Assembly: GCF_025370755.1 (NCBI RefSeq)
Contig: NZ_JAMXFC010000001.1
Coordinates: 186,001-250,000 of the forward strand
Origin: Laspinema sp. D2d
GTDB lineage: Bacteria; Cyanobacteriota; Cyanobacteriia; Cyanobacteriales; Laspinemataceae
Length of the DNA stretch: 64,000 bases
Direction: 5' to 3'
Under the pieces are notes generated by a model, which worked only from the letters and a program-made list of their open reading frames with translations, was not told where the DNA came from and did not search any database. Both the position numbers and the translations under genes were made by a program. Positions 35,592-44,897 of the stretch are shown here, in pieces. How positions within the stretch are numbered: the stretch's first letter is position 1; each line of letters starts with the position of its first letter.

Positions 35592-36230
35592 TCACCGACC
35601 TAAATCATGTAACCCATGAATCACTTCAACACAGTGCTGGGTGATCGCCTCCAACTCCTCTCGCTTCGTGGAAGAGGGGGCGGGGATCACCTCGCCAATG
35701 CGGATGGTCACTGGAACGGGTTTGGGAATGAGACTCCCTTTTTTGACGATCGCCTGAGTGCCCCAGAGACTCACGGGCAATATAGGGACTTTAGCCTTAG
35801 CTGCAATCAGGGCCGCGCCGAGTTTGGGGTTGTGAATGCGACCATCGGGACTACGGGTGCCGTCTAAGAATAGCCCCGTGGCCCAACCGTCTTCTAGGGA
35901 TGATAATGCCGATCGCATGGCTGCGCGATCGCTCTCTCCTCGACGGACTGGATAGGCCCCATACAAAGAAATCACCTGTTTTAAACCCGGAACCTGAAAT
36001 AACTCTTCCTTTGCCATAAAAGCAACGGGACGATTCATACAGCTAGCCAGAATCGGAGGGTCGTAATCACTGGCATGATTGCTCACCACCACCAGAGGGC
36101 CGGACAGGGGCACATTTTGAGCGCCATAAATCCGCCCCCAAAAGTAGGTATGCAGCATGGGGCTAATCACAGACCACTTCAACAAGTTATACAGAATTAA
36201 GCTGGAAACAGGTTCGCGGGTTTTTTCCAC
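35592..36230 (-). CDS. plsC: 1-acyl-sn-glycerol-3-phosphate acyltransferase
   Basis: 212 residues. Acylates lysophosphatidic acid to phosphatidic acid at the membrane. Motif I is NHASDYD (His52, Asp57), the H-x4-D catalytic pair; motif III is FLDGTRS; a Pro motif (VPILPVSLWG) follows. It is the last gene of the minus-strand series plsX-fabH-fabD-plsC, which together supply and use acyl chains for membrane lipids. The gap to fabD is 166 bases and includes a repeat, so separate transcription is possible. Confidence 0.93.
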   Translation of the reverse strand: MEKTREPVSSLILYNLLKWSVISPMLHTYFWGRIYGAQNVPLSGPLVVVSNHASDYDPPILASCMNRPVAFMAKEELFQVPGLKQVISLYGAYPVRRGESDRAAMRSALSSLEDGWATGLFLDGTRSPDGRIHNPKLGAALIAAKAKVPILPVSLWGTQAIVKKGSLIPKPVPVTIRIGEVIPAPSSTKREELEAITQHCVEVIHGLHDLGR

Positions 36231-36310
36231 AAGAAATGAGCAATCAACAATGAGGAATGGGAACTGAGGAATGAATACAAAATCCGGCTGTCAAAGACCT
36301 GTTTTCTCCA

Positions 36311-36367
36311 TTAGCCCGCCTGCGCAGGCTTCCTCCGCTTTCCTCCCCACCCTTCAGGGTGCGGGTT
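36311..36367. repeat. Dispersed palindromic repeat, copy B
   Basis: Relative of the block at 21490-21552: TTAGCCCGCCTGCGCAGGCT, CCTCCGCTTTCCTCCCCACCC and AGGGTGCGGGTT. Read on the minus strand it gives a hairpin just downstream of fabD (AACCCGCACCCT-GA-AGGGTGGGG) and may act as its terminator. Confidence 0.6.
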
Positions 36368-36396
36368 AAAACAAACTGCGTCTGTTTTGGAGGAAA

Positions 36397-37278
36397 TTAG
36401 GCCGGTAAGTCAGCCGCTGTGCTGACATTCTCGACGGCTAAATCGGAACAGGCGCGTTTGATTAAATTAGCCAAAACCTTGCCCGGTCCAATTTCGACCA
36501 CGCTTTCGATGCCTTCTTGGGGGAGTTGTAACATGATTTCCCGCCAGCGCACCGAACCTGTCATCTGCTTGGAGAGACGCTGTTTTAACGCCTCAGCTTT
36601 GGTTTCCGGGGTGGGGTCAGTATTGGACAGAACCGGAACTAGGGCATCAGTAAAGGGAACCGCATCGAGAGCATTTTGGAATTGAGCTTGTGCGGGTTCC
36701 ATGAAGGGGGAATGATAGGCCCCGGCGACATTTAATTTGACTGCCCGTTTGACTTTGATGGCGGCAATTACGGACTCTACCGCTTCGGGAGTCCCAGAAA
36801 TGACTACCTGTCCATCGCTGTTGTCATTGGCGAGGACGACATCGGGAGTGGCACTAATTTGAGCATCAAGCTGTTCCCGGTTGAAGCCTATGAGGGCCGT
36901 CATTTGACCCCCGGCGACGGTATTCATTAATTCAGCGCGATATTTGACCAGTTGTAAACCGGCTTCAAAGTCAAAGACACCGGCAGCATAGAGGGCGACA
37001 TATTCGCCTAAACTATGACCGGCAACGAGGTCGGGTTGTTGCTGGCGATCGCGCATTAAATCAACCAGAATGCTTTCGACAACATAGAGACTCGGTTGCG
37101 TGTAGAGACTGCTGCTGAGTTTATCTTCGGCGTTGGTGCAAATGTCCAAAACGGACCAGCCGAGAATCGTCTCAGCGGCGGCATATTTTTCTTGAGCAAT
37201 GGGTAGGTTTGCTAAATCTACACCCATGCCTAGGGCTTGGGAACCCTGTCCCGGAAACACCCATGCTGTTTTCGTCAT
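36397..37278 (-). CDS. fabD: Malonyl-CoA:ACP transacylase
   Basis: 293 residues. Transfers malonyl from CoA to acyl carrier protein for fatty-acid elongation. The nucleophile is Ser89 in GHSLGEY; the catalytic His is His189 in GAYHSPFM; the oxyanion-side motif FPGQGSQ lies at residues 8-14. All are intact. It lies between fabH (177 bases upstream) and plsC on the same strand. Confidence 0.96.
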   Translation of the reverse strand: MTKTAWVFPGQGSQALGMGVDLANLPIAQEKYAAAETILGWSVLDICTNAEDKLSSSLYTQPSLYVVESILVDLMRDRQQQPDLVAGHSLGEYVALYAAGVFDFEAGLQLVKYRAELMNTVAGGQMTALIGFNREQLDAQISATPDVVLANDNSDGQVVISGTPEAVESVIAAIKVKRAVKLNVAGAYHSPFMEPAQAQFQNALDAVPFTDALVPVLSNTDPTPETKAEALKQRLSKQMTGSVRWREIMLQLPQEGIESVVEIGPGKVLANLIKRACSDLAVENVSTAADLPA

Positions 37279-37455
37279 TCGTCAATTTTTCGTGGTTATT
37301 AGGTCAAGAAAGAGTAGGGTAAAGAACTGGGTTCATACCCCATTTGGTTTTTAAAAGTCTGTTTGCTCCTAATCCGCTCTGATCCCCTCGCAGGAAAGCC
37401 TCCAGCCTTTGCGAATGGAACGCGACCCTGGGTGTGGGGGGTAGAACTTGATCGG

Positions 37456-38454
37456 TTAACCCCATTCAAAAATGGCAGAACCCCAAGTCAGTCCCGCACC
37501 AAAACCGGCAGCGGCAATGACATCGCCGGGTTTAATTTTGCCTTCGCGCACGGCTTCATCCAAGGCGATCGGGATAGAAGCGGCGGAGGTGTTGCCATAG
37601 TTGGCGAGATTGCCCAGGACTTTATGAGTGGGAATCTTGAGTCTGACGGCGACGGCATCGAGAATGCGTTGATTGGCTTGATGGAGCAACAGCCAGTCTA
37701 CGCGATCGACGTCGATATCGGCGCGATGTAAGGCTTTTTCAATCACTTCCGGCACTCGTTTAACGGCGAAGCGGTAGACCTCTTTGCCGTTCATTTCGAT
37801 GAATTGGTAGGAGCCTTGGCCGACGGACAGGGTAGGAGTGAGGGCTTTTTCCTGGGGTTGGAAAGCCAGAGTCAGACAGTCATTTTGACTGCCATCACTG
37901 CACAACTCAAAACCGAGGAGGCGATCGCGAGTGGTATTGGCTTGCATAACCACAGCCCCCGCGCCATCGCCAAAGAGAATACAGGTGCGGCGATCGCCCC
38001 AATCCACCCAGCGCGAGAGGATATCTGCCCCAATAACGAGGACATTTTTGTAGACCCCCGTGCGGATAAATTGGGCAGCGGTGACCATCCCAAACAGAAA
38101 CCCAGAACAGGCAGCGGTGAGGTCGAAGGCGACGGCCCGAGTTGCACCTAGATTGGCCTGAATTTTGGAAGCACTCCCAAACAGGTCATCTGCCGTCGAA
38201 GTCGCCAGAACAATCAAATCCAGGTCCGTGGGTTGGAGACCCGACATGGCGACTGCCTTGAATGCCGCCTGAGTCGCCAATTCCGTGAGGGATTCTGTCA
38301 CAGAAGCCACCCGTCGGGCCTGAATTCCCGTGCGAGACTCAATCCACTCATCGGAAGTCTCCACCATCTGACACAGCGCTTGATTGTCTAGGACGTTCGC
38401 TGGAGTCGCTGAACCGCTTCCTGTAATTGCAATGCCTACCCCTATTTCTTTCAA
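37456..38454 (-). CDS. fabH: 3-oxoacyl-ACP synthase III
   Basis: 332 residues. Condenses acetyl-CoA with malonyl-ACP to start fatty-acid synthesis. Catalytic triad: Cys116 (DLTAACSGFLFG), His258 (LLHQANQRI) and Asn288 (NYGNTSA). Between plsX and fabD in the lipid gene series. The gap to plsX is 97 bases. Confidence 0.97.
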   Translation of the reverse strand: MKEIGVGIAITGSGSATPANVLDNQALCQMVETSDEWIESRTGIQARRVASVTESLTELATQAAFKAVAMSGLQPTDLDLIVLATSTADDLFGSASKIQANLGATRAVAFDLTAACSGFLFGMVTAAQFIRTGVYKNVLVIGADILSRWVDWGDRRTCILFGDGAGAVVMQANTTRDRLLGFELCSDGSQNDCLTLAFQPQEKALTPTLSVGQGSYQFIEMNGKEVYRFAVKRVPEVIEKALHRADIDVDRVDWLLLHQANQRILDAVAVRLKIPTHKVLGNLANYGNTSAASIPIALDEAVREGKIKPGDVIAAAGFGAGLTWGSAIFEWG

Positions 38455-38551
38455 ACTGATTCTCCCTCGGTCGGTTCTTGAGTCATACGCGGTTGTTTAG
38501 AGTATCCAAAGGCGCGATCGCAGCCGGATCGGTGCCCTCAACGTTCAGCCA

Positions 38552-39619
38552 TCAACTTTCAGCCGTCGGTTCGGGTACTGTCGTGAGCTGCTTTTGGGAT
38601 TCAAACTGAGACTGCATCCGATCAAGCACATTGTGATCGATCGCATCCTTTGCCAAGCGAATCGCATTATAAACCGTGGGGCCTTGGGAACTCCCATGCG
38701 TAATAATGCAAATTCCGGCTACTCCCAATAATAAGCCCCCACCCCGTTCGACGTGATCAACCCGTTGCTTAAACCGTTTCAGACTCGGTTTTAACAGGGT
38801 AACCCCCATTTTCCCCATGATGCCCTGGGTCAACTCTTCTTTGAGAATGTTTAAAACAATTTCCCCAAGCCCTTCAGCGAACTTCAAGACGACATTGCCG
38901 ACAAAGCCATCACAGACGATGACATCAAAGTTACCCGACAGAATGTCGCGACCCTCCGCATTCCCAAAAAAGGGAACCAGTGGATTGTCAACCAACATCT
39001 GATGGGTGCGAACGGCCTGATCGTTGCCCTTGGAGGGTTCTTCCCCGATATTGAGGAGTCCGACCTTGGGTTCGTCTACCCCCAAAACGTATTGGCTGTA
39101 AATCGTTCCCATTACCGCAAACTGTTCCAGGAACTTGGGACGACAGTCCACATTCGCCCCTACATCCAAAATCAGAACGGATTTATTGGGAACAATAGTC
39201 GGAAAAATGGCACCAATAGCTGGCCGGTCAATTCCGGGCAGCCGCCCCAAATGTAATAGGGCCGCTGCCATTGCCGCACCGGAGTGCCCTGCTGAAACAA
39301 TGGCCTGAGCTTGGTTTTTCTTCACCAATTCCATAGCCACTCGAATGGAAGCATTGCGCTTCCGTTTTAAAGCGCTTAAAGGCTCCTCGTGCATTTCCAC
39401 CACTTCATCAGCCGGAATAATTTCCACCTGATTCAGATTGGGGAAATTGGCGTCTTTTTGATGTTCTTTGATGCAGGAGTCGATCTTTTCAGGATCGCCG
39501 ACCAAAATAACATCTACGTCCAACTCAGAGGCGGCTTGAAGCGCACCCGTAACGATTGCTGCAGGGGCATTATCCCCGCCCATAGCATCTATAGCGATCC
39601 GTGCCCGTGAAGATCCCAT
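38552..39619 (-). CDS. plsX: Phosphate acyltransferase PlsX
   Basis: 355 residues. Converts acyl-ACP to acyl phosphate, the donor for glycerol-3-phosphate acylation. Typical PlsX features: IAIDAMGGDNAPAAIV at the start, AIVSAGHSGAAMAAALLHLGRLPGIDRPAI, and the VCDGFVGNVVLKFAEG motif. First gene of the minus-strand lipid series. The tail (about 15 residues) is polar and variable. Confidence 0.96.
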   Translation of the reverse strand: MGSSRARIAIDAMGGDNAPAAIVTGALQAASELDVDVILVGDPEKIDSCIKEHQKDANFPNLNQVEIIPADEVVEMHEEPLSALKRKRNASIRVAMELVKKNQAQAIVSAGHSGAAMAAALLHLGRLPGIDRPAIGAIFPTIVPNKSVLILDVGANVDCRPKFLEQFAVMGTIYSQYVLGVDEPKVGLLNIGEEPSKGNDQAVRTHQMLVDNPLVPFFGNAEGRDILSGNFDVIVCDGFVGNVVLKFAEGLGEIVLNILKEELTQGIMGKMGVTLLKPSLKRFKQRVDHVERGGGLLLGVAGICIITHGSSQGPTVYNAIRLAKDAIDHNVLDRMQSQFESQKQLTTVPEPTAES

Positions 39620-39885
39620 TGATCGAAGTCATAGAAACCTTACAAATTTTACCAGAAGCCTTAAACCATCGCATAACTCTTCTGAATCGTTTCTGGGGAT
39701 AATTTTTTTTCAGGGGATTCCTGGGGGCAAGGGGCTACGGGGTGCAGCTTTAGAAATCCTAGTTTAGAAGCGAAATCTGGGTTTTAATCCGGTGGCGATC
39801 GCCCCCATGATTTCAGGCGTCTTTTTAGGGTATCGCGTACAAAACCTTGTAAAAAGGATAAAGAACGCTTTACGAATTTGTGGTA

Positions 39886-41202
39886 ATGCTGGATTTACTT
39901 AGTTCCGGTTTGCTCTCGGTGTGGTTGGATATGACGGGGCTAAAACTCCCTCGGGAAAATGCCGTGGAGTTAGTCCTAGGACCCGCGATTCCCGGCCATG
40001 TTCTGGCGGAAATCGGCGATCCACCCACCGAACAACAGGTACAGCAATACTTGCAGGGATTGGTCACCAAGGGCCTCCCGGCTGAAGGTCAAGGGGTCTG
40101 GGTGCAATCGAGTCATCAACTCCTCGCCAATCACCAGGGGACTGTTCCCCTCCCTGCTGCTTCAATTACGAAAGTCGCCACCTCTTTAGCTGCTTTATTA
40201 ACTTGGGATATTGATCACCAATTTGAAATCCTGATTGGGACCAAGGGTAAAATTGTGGATGGGGTCTTGCAAGGGGATTTGATTGTCACGGGAGGAGATG
40301 ACCCCTTTTTTATTTGGGAAGAGGCGATCGTCCTGGGAAATACCCTCAATCAAATGGGAATTCGTCAAGTGACGGGTAATTTAATTATTACCGGCAACTT
40401 TTCGATGAATTTTTATGAGAATCCCGAGGTGAGTGCTGAAATGTTGCGAGAGGCAATCAATGAGAGTCTCTGGACTGAGGAGGCGGCCCATGCCTATTGG
40501 CAAATGGCACCGGGGACGCCGAAACCCCAGGTGGCGATCGCCGGACAAATTGCGATCGCCTCCCAACCCATTTCCAACCAAACCCTCTTAGTCCGCCATC
40601 GGTCCTTGCCCTTGCGTGATCTGTTGCAACAAATGAATATTTATAGCAACAATGTCATGGCCCAAATGTTAGCTGATGCCTTGGGCGGTGTCAACCAAGT
40701 TCGGAAACTTTCCTCAGAAGCTGCCGGAGTTCCCCTATCAGAAATTCAACTGATTAATGGGTCCGGTTTAGGACAAGAAAACCAAATTTCTCCCCGGGCG
40801 GCTTGTGGAATGTTTATGGCAATTCAACAACTTTTACAACCGCAAAACCTCAATTTAAGTGACCTTTTTCCCGTCGCGGGTCGAGATGGCGGAACAATGG
40901 ACTACCGAGAGATTCCAGGCGGTGCAGTTGTGAAAACTGGCACTTTATGGGATGTCAGCGCCCTTGCTGGAATCCTCCCCACCCAAGATAAAGGCTGGAT
41001 TTGTTTTGCGATTCTCAATCGAGGCAATTATTTAGAAGGATTTCGACAAGAACAAGATAAACTCTTAACCCAATTTTTGCAGACCTGGCATACCACTCTC
41101 CTTCCTCCGTCAGCAGTCCACAACCTGTTTAACGGATATTCTAGTCAAGGACATTTAGATGCCGTGCAACGCAATGAAATTCTTTTTGAATATGGGGGGT
41201 AA
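39886..41202 (+). CDS. dacB: PBP4-type D-alanyl-D-alanine carboxypeptidase
   Basis: 438 residues from the ATG at 39886 (a GTG lies two codons earlier). Periplasmic peptidase S13 family, removing or cutting D-Ala links in peptidoglycan. The three penicillin-binding motifs are present: SITK (Ser93 is the nucleophile), YSNN (S-x-N) and KTGT. The usual large insertion after the first motif is shorter than in E. coli PBP4, as in other cyanobacteria. No clear cleavable signal peptide is seen at the N-terminus, which is odd for an envelope enzyme. Confidence 0.9.
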   Translation: MLDLLSSGLLSVWLDMTGLKLPRENAVELVLGPAIPGHVLAEIGDPPTEQQVQQYLQGLVTKGLPAEGQGVWVQSSHQLLANHQGTVPLPAASITKVATSLAALLTWDIDHQFEILIGTKGKIVDGVLQGDLIVTGGDDPFFIWEEAIVLGNTLNQMGIRQVTGNLIITGNFSMNFYENPEVSAEMLREAINESLWTEEAAHAYWQMAPGTPKPQVAIAGQIAIASQPISNQTLLVRHRSLPLRDLLQQMNIYSNNVMAQMLADALGGVNQVRKLSSEAAGVPLSEIQLINGSGLGQENQISPRAACGMFMAIQQLLQPQNLNLSDLFPVAGRDGGTMDYREIPGGAVVKTGTLWDVSALAGILPTQDKGWICFAILNRGNYLEGFRQEQDKLLTQFLQTWHTTLLPPSAVHNLFNGYSSQGHLDAVQRNEILFEYGG

Positions 41203-41551
41203 CCTCTTACAAAATCACTCCCTTTCAAAGAATTTTAAGGTTCTTAGTCCCGTACCCAGTTAAGAAACCGGGTTTCTTCCTACCCTTTGTGACACTTAGC
41301 AAAAACTCCGCAAGAAACCCGGTTTTTGGTCCTCCTAACAAGTTGAAAAAACCGGGTTTTTTCCTACCCTTTGTGATAATTAGCAAAAACTCCGCAAGAA
41401 ACCCGGTTTCTGGTCCCTTGCTAGGGGACTGCAAAAAATAATCTTCAATCTTCAAAAATTATCACGAATTTATTGCATGAAATCGGGCTAAAATTCGTTA
41501 CTAACCTGAGTAGAAATGCTAGAAACATTCATCTTTCAACTGGAATTTTTC
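41203..41551. other. Intergenic region with palindromic repeat pair
   Basis: About 350 bases. The first half holds the 84-base tandem repeat at 41262-41417; the second half is AT-rich and leads into the putA promoter. No gene is supported. Confidence 0.5.
41262..41417. repeat. Two tandem copies of a palindromic repeat, 84-base period
   Basis: Each copy begins with AAACCGGGTTT, continues with TTCCTACCCTTTGTGA and TTAGCAAAAACTCCGCAAG, and ends with AAACCCGGTTT followed by TGGTCC. Each copy is therefore itself an inverted repeat that can fold into a long hairpin. The copies differ at only a few positions, pointing to a recent local duplication. Confidence 0.85.
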
Positions 41552-41580
41552 TTGAAGAAAACTTCAAAAAAAGCTATAAT
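41552..41580 (+). promoter_or_regulatory. Putative sigma-70-type promoter with operator-like repeat, upstream of putA
   Basis: TTGAAG at 41552-41557 and TATAAT at 41575-41580, spaced by exactly 17 bases: a good match to a housekeeping promoter. The -35 box is the left arm of a perfect inverted repeat TTGAAG AAAA CTTCAA (41552-41567), which could be a repressor site. It lies 80 bases before the putA start. Confidence 0.6.
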
Positions 41581-41659
41581 ATTGAGTTTGGCAGTCAAAG
41601 GCGCGATCGCGTCGGAGACCTGACCCATCATCTAGCCTCAAAAAAGGGTAAAGTCAGCC

Positions 41660-44638
41660 GTGGTAGTACAAGCGTCCAAAAACACAACCTACGAAGCCAA
41701 AACTCAAGAAATTGCCAAGCAACTCCTGGCGGCAACTCAGGAAAAGCGCTCGTTTTTTGCCCAATTGCAAGACCAAATGCGTTGGGATGATAAAATACTC
41801 GATTGGGCGATGAGCAACCCCGGTTTACGGGTCCAGCTATTTCGCTTTATTGACTGTCTCCCCGCATTACGAAGCAAACCAGAAATTGCCCGTCACTTAC
41901 AAGAATATTTAACCGTCGAAGAAGTTGAACTCCCTGACACCCTTAAAAAACTGATTGGGTTTAGTGGAGGGGACTCAGTTCCGGGTCAAATTGCAGCCAC
42001 CACCGTATCTACGGCTGTAGAAACCTTGGCGCAAAAATACATTTCTGGGGAAAATATTAAGCAAGCCCTCAAAACCATTGAACGTCTGCGAAAAGACAAA
42101 ATGGCGTTTACAATGGACTTGCTTGGGGAAGCGGTAATTACGGAAGCAGAGGCACAATCTTATCTGGAACGCTACCTAGATTTGATGACTCAGCTTACCG
42201 ATGTAGCTAAGAAATGGTCTAAAGTTCCTCAAATTGATGAAGCGGATGGGGAAACTATTCCCCAAGTGCAGGTTTCTGTCAAATTAACGGCATTTTATTC
42301 CCAATTTGACCCGATTGATGCTGAGGGCAGTGAAGCGCGGGTTATCGATCGCATTCGGACCCTCCTGCGTCACGCTAAAACAGTCGGGGCAGCGGTCCAT
42401 TTTGATATGGAACAGTATCATTATAAAGACCTCACCCTGTCCATTCTCAAGCGATTGCTAATGGAAGAAGAATTCCGCAGTCGCACAGATATCGGAGTTA
42501 CCTTGCAAGCTTATTTACGCGATAGCAAACAAGATTTGCAAGGCTTGATTGACTGGGCGAAAGAACGGGGAAATCCGGTTACGGTACGTCTGGTTAAAGG
42601 GGCGTATTGGGACCAGGAAACCATTAAAGCAATTCAAAAACATTGGCCGCAACCTGTTTATAACGACAAAGCAGCAACCGATGTTAATTTTGAACAAATG
42701 ACCGAATTGCTGCTAGAAAATCATGACTATTTGTATGCCGCAATCGGGTCTCATAATGTCCGATCGCAAGCCCATGCGATCGCCATTGCCCAAACTCTGA
42801 ATATCCCGCGCCGTCGCTTTGAAATGCAAGTGCTTTACGGGATGGGAGATAAACTCGCAAAAGCCTTAGTGCAACAAGGATATCGAGTGCGCGTTTATTG
42901 TCCTTATGGGGATTTACTTCCCGGGATGGCATATCTCATTCGCCGCTTGTTGGAAAATACCGCAAATAGTTCATTTGTACGGCAAAGTCAGGAAGATCGC
43001 CCAATTGAAACTTTAATCGGACCCCCGCAAGCGAACGGAGATGAGGCGATCGCTATTCACAATAAAGCCTTACCCAATGCTGCACCCGATCGCGATTTTG
43101 CGGATACCAAAGAACGGCAAGAAGCAGCAGCCGCTTTAGCCTCGGTTCGTCAACAATTGGGTAAAATTTATTTGCCTTTAATTAATGGCGATCGCGTTAA
43201 TGCACCGAATACCGTAAACTCTGTTAATCCCTCCAATCCCAGCGAAGTAATTGGCAAAATTGGGTTAATGTCTGTGGAACAAGCGGATCAGGCGATCGCT
43301 GCTGCAAAATCCGCCTTAACTCAATGGCGTACCACCCCCGCAGGCGATCGGGCAAACTTGCTTCGCAAAGCCGGAGAGTTAATGGAAAAACGCCGCCATG
43401 AATTATCCGCTTGGATGGTATTAGAAGTCGGCAAACCCTTACGGGAATGTGATGCAGAAATCTCCGAAGGAATTGATTTTTGTCGTTACTATGCCGATGA
43501 AATGGAACGACTCAATAGCGGGGTGAATTACGATGTCGCCGGAGAAACCAACCGCTATCATTATCAACCCCGGGGAATTACCGTTGTTATTTCTCCCTGG
43601 AATTTCCCCTTTGCCATTCCCGTTGGGATGACAGTTGCTTCGTTAGTTGCTGGAAATTGCACCTTGTTAAAACCGGCGGAAGTTTCATCGGTAATCGCGG
43701 CTAAATTTGCAGAAATTTTAGTGGAAGCGGGAATTCCATCGGGAGTTTTTCAATATATTCCCTGTAAAGGTTCAAGCGTGGGTTCTCATTTAGTGAAACA
43801 TCCGGATGTCAATACCATTGTGTTTACCGGATCCCAAGAAGTTGGCTGTCAAATTTATGCCGAAGCGGCGATTTTGCAACCGGGACAAAAACACCTGAAA
43901 AAGGTAATTGCCGAAATGGGTGGCAAAAATGCCGTGATTGTCGATGAAAGTGCGGACCTCGATCCAGCAGTGGCAGGGGTAGTGCAATCAGCATTTGGAT
44001 ACAGTGGACAGAAATGTTCCGCTTGTTCACGGGTAATTGTGTTAGAACCCGTCTATGAAACCTTTGTGAATCGGTTAGTAGAAGCCACGCGATCGCTGAA
44101 TGTTGGGGTAGCAGAGGAACCGAGTACCCAAGTTGGACCTGTGATTGATGCCAATGCGCGCGATCGCATTCAAGGTTATATTGCCAAAGGAAAAGCCGAG
44201 GCGGAATTAGTCCTAGAAATGGCGGTTCCTGAGACAGGGTATTTTATTGGACCGACGATTTTTAGTAATGTGAAACCCGATGCTGCGATCGCCCAAGAAG
44301 AGATTTTTGGTCCCGTATTATCGGTGATTCGCGCTAAAGATTTCGATGAAGCGTTAGAGATTGCCAATGGGACAAATTTTGCCCTAACGGGCGGGTTATA
44401 TTCCCGGACTCCTTCTCATATTGAACGCGCATACGCTGAGTTTGAAGTAGGCAATCTCTATATTAACCGAGGCATTACCGGGGCGATCGTGGCGCGGCAG
44501 CCTTTTGGTGGATTTAAGCTGTCTGGGGTGGGTTCTAAAGCAGGAGGACCGGATTACCTGTTACAATTTTTAGAACCCCGTCATGTAAGCGAAAACGTCC
44601 AGCGGCAAGGATTTGCACCGATTGAGGGCGTGGATTAA
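41660..44638 (+). CDS. putA: Bifunctional proline dehydrogenase / L-glutamate gamma-semialdehyde dehydrogenase
   Basis: 992 residues from a GTG start with AAGGG upstream. Oxidises proline to glutamate in two steps. N-terminal FAD proline dehydrogenase barrel about 120-460 (motifs VSVKLTAFYSQFDP, VRLVKGAYWD, RRRFEMQVLYGMGD). C-terminal aldehyde dehydrogenase about 510-985, with catalytic Cys in GQKCSACSR, Glu in EMGGKNAV and the VISPWNFPFAIP motif. The N-terminal ribbon-helix-helix DNA-binding domain of E. coli PutA is absent, so this protein should not repress its own promoter. A promoter is seen at 41552-41580, and a 28-base palindrome follows the gene. Confidence 0.96.
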   Translation: MVVQASKNTTYEAKTQEIAKQLLAATQEKRSFFAQLQDQMRWDDKILDWAMSNPGLRVQLFRFIDCLPALRSKPEIARHLQEYLTVEEVELPDTLKKLIGFSGGDSVPGQIAATTVSTAVETLAQKYISGENIKQALKTIERLRKDKMAFTMDLLGEAVITEAEAQSYLERYLDLMTQLTDVAKKWSKVPQIDEADGETIPQVQVSVKLTAFYSQFDPIDAEGSEARVIDRIRTLLRHAKTVGAAVHFDMEQYHYKDLTLSILKRLLMEEEFRSRTDIGVTLQAYLRDSKQDLQGLIDWAKERGNPVTVRLVKGAYWDQETIKAIQKHWPQPVYNDKAATDVNFEQMTELLLENHDYLYAAIGSHNVRSQAHAIAIAQTLNIPRRRFEMQVLYGMGDKLAKALVQQGYRVRVYCPYGDLLPGMAYLIRRLLENTANSSFVRQSQEDRPIETLIGPPQANGDEAIAIHNKALPNAAPDRDFADTKERQEAAAALASVRQQLGKIYLPLINGDRVNAPNTVNSVNPSNPSEVIGKIGLMSVEQADQAIAAAKSALTQWRTTPAGDRANLLRKAGELMEKRRHELSAWMVLEVGKPLRECDAEISEGIDFCRYYADEMERLNSGVNYDVAGETNRYHYQPRGITVVISPWNFPFAIPVGMTVASLVAGNCTLLKPAEVSSVIAAKFAEILVEAGIPSGVFQYIPCKGSSVGSHLVKHPDVNTIVFTGSQEVGCQIYAEAAILQPGQKHLKKVIAEMGGKNAVIVDESADLDPAVAGVVQSAFGYSGQKCSACSRVIVLEPVYETFVNRLVEATRSLNVGVAEEPSTQVGPVIDANARDRIQGYIAKGKAEAELVLEMAVPETGYFIGPTIFSNVKPDAAIAQEEIFGPVLSVIRAKDFDEALEIANGTNFALTGGLYSRTPSHIERAYAEFEVGNLYINRGITGAIVARQPFGGFKLSGVGSKAGGPDYLLQFLEPRHVSENVQRQGFAPIEGVD

Positions 44639-44660
44639 TAAAAATTAAAAAGTCTTGCAG

Positions 44661-44688
44661 ACTAGCAGGGTTTTAAAACCCTGCTAGT
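44661..44688. terminator. Perfect 28-base palindrome after putA
   Basis: ACTAGCAGGGTTTT followed directly by AAAACCCTGCTAGT: a 14-bp stem without spacer bases beyond the TTTTAAAA centre. It lies 22 bases after the putA stop and could terminate transcription. The same palindrome type is a dispersed cyanobacterial repeat. Confidence 0.7.
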
Positions 44689-44752
44689 TAGTGCGATGCA
44701 AGATTTCTTGGGCTATGAAAAGGAAAAGAACAACTTCAGTCGTTACTACGAA

Positions 44753-44897
44753 CATCTCCCCCATCTCCCCCATCCTCCCCATCCTCCCCATCCTCCCCAT
44801 CTCCCCCATCCTCCCCATCTCCCCCAACCTCCCCATCTCCCCCATCTCCCCCAACCTCCCCATCTCCCCCATCTCCCCCAACCTCCCCATCTCCCCG
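44753..44897 (-). repeat. C-rich minisatellite (CATCTCCCC-type units)
   Basis: About 145 bases of tandem 9-10-base units (CATCTCCCC, CATCCTCCC, AACCTCCCC) with higher-order repetition. It is the same unit as at 35157-35232 but in opposite orientation. The minus strand carries regular G-runs with quadruplex potential. It lies 80-220 bases upstream of folD, inside its likely leader or promoter region. Confidence 0.92.

Noticed and set aside
41262-41417. CRISPR-like pair of repeats
   Set aside because: Only two copies, the whole 84-base unit is repeated rather than a repeat plus unique spacer, and no cas gene is nearby.
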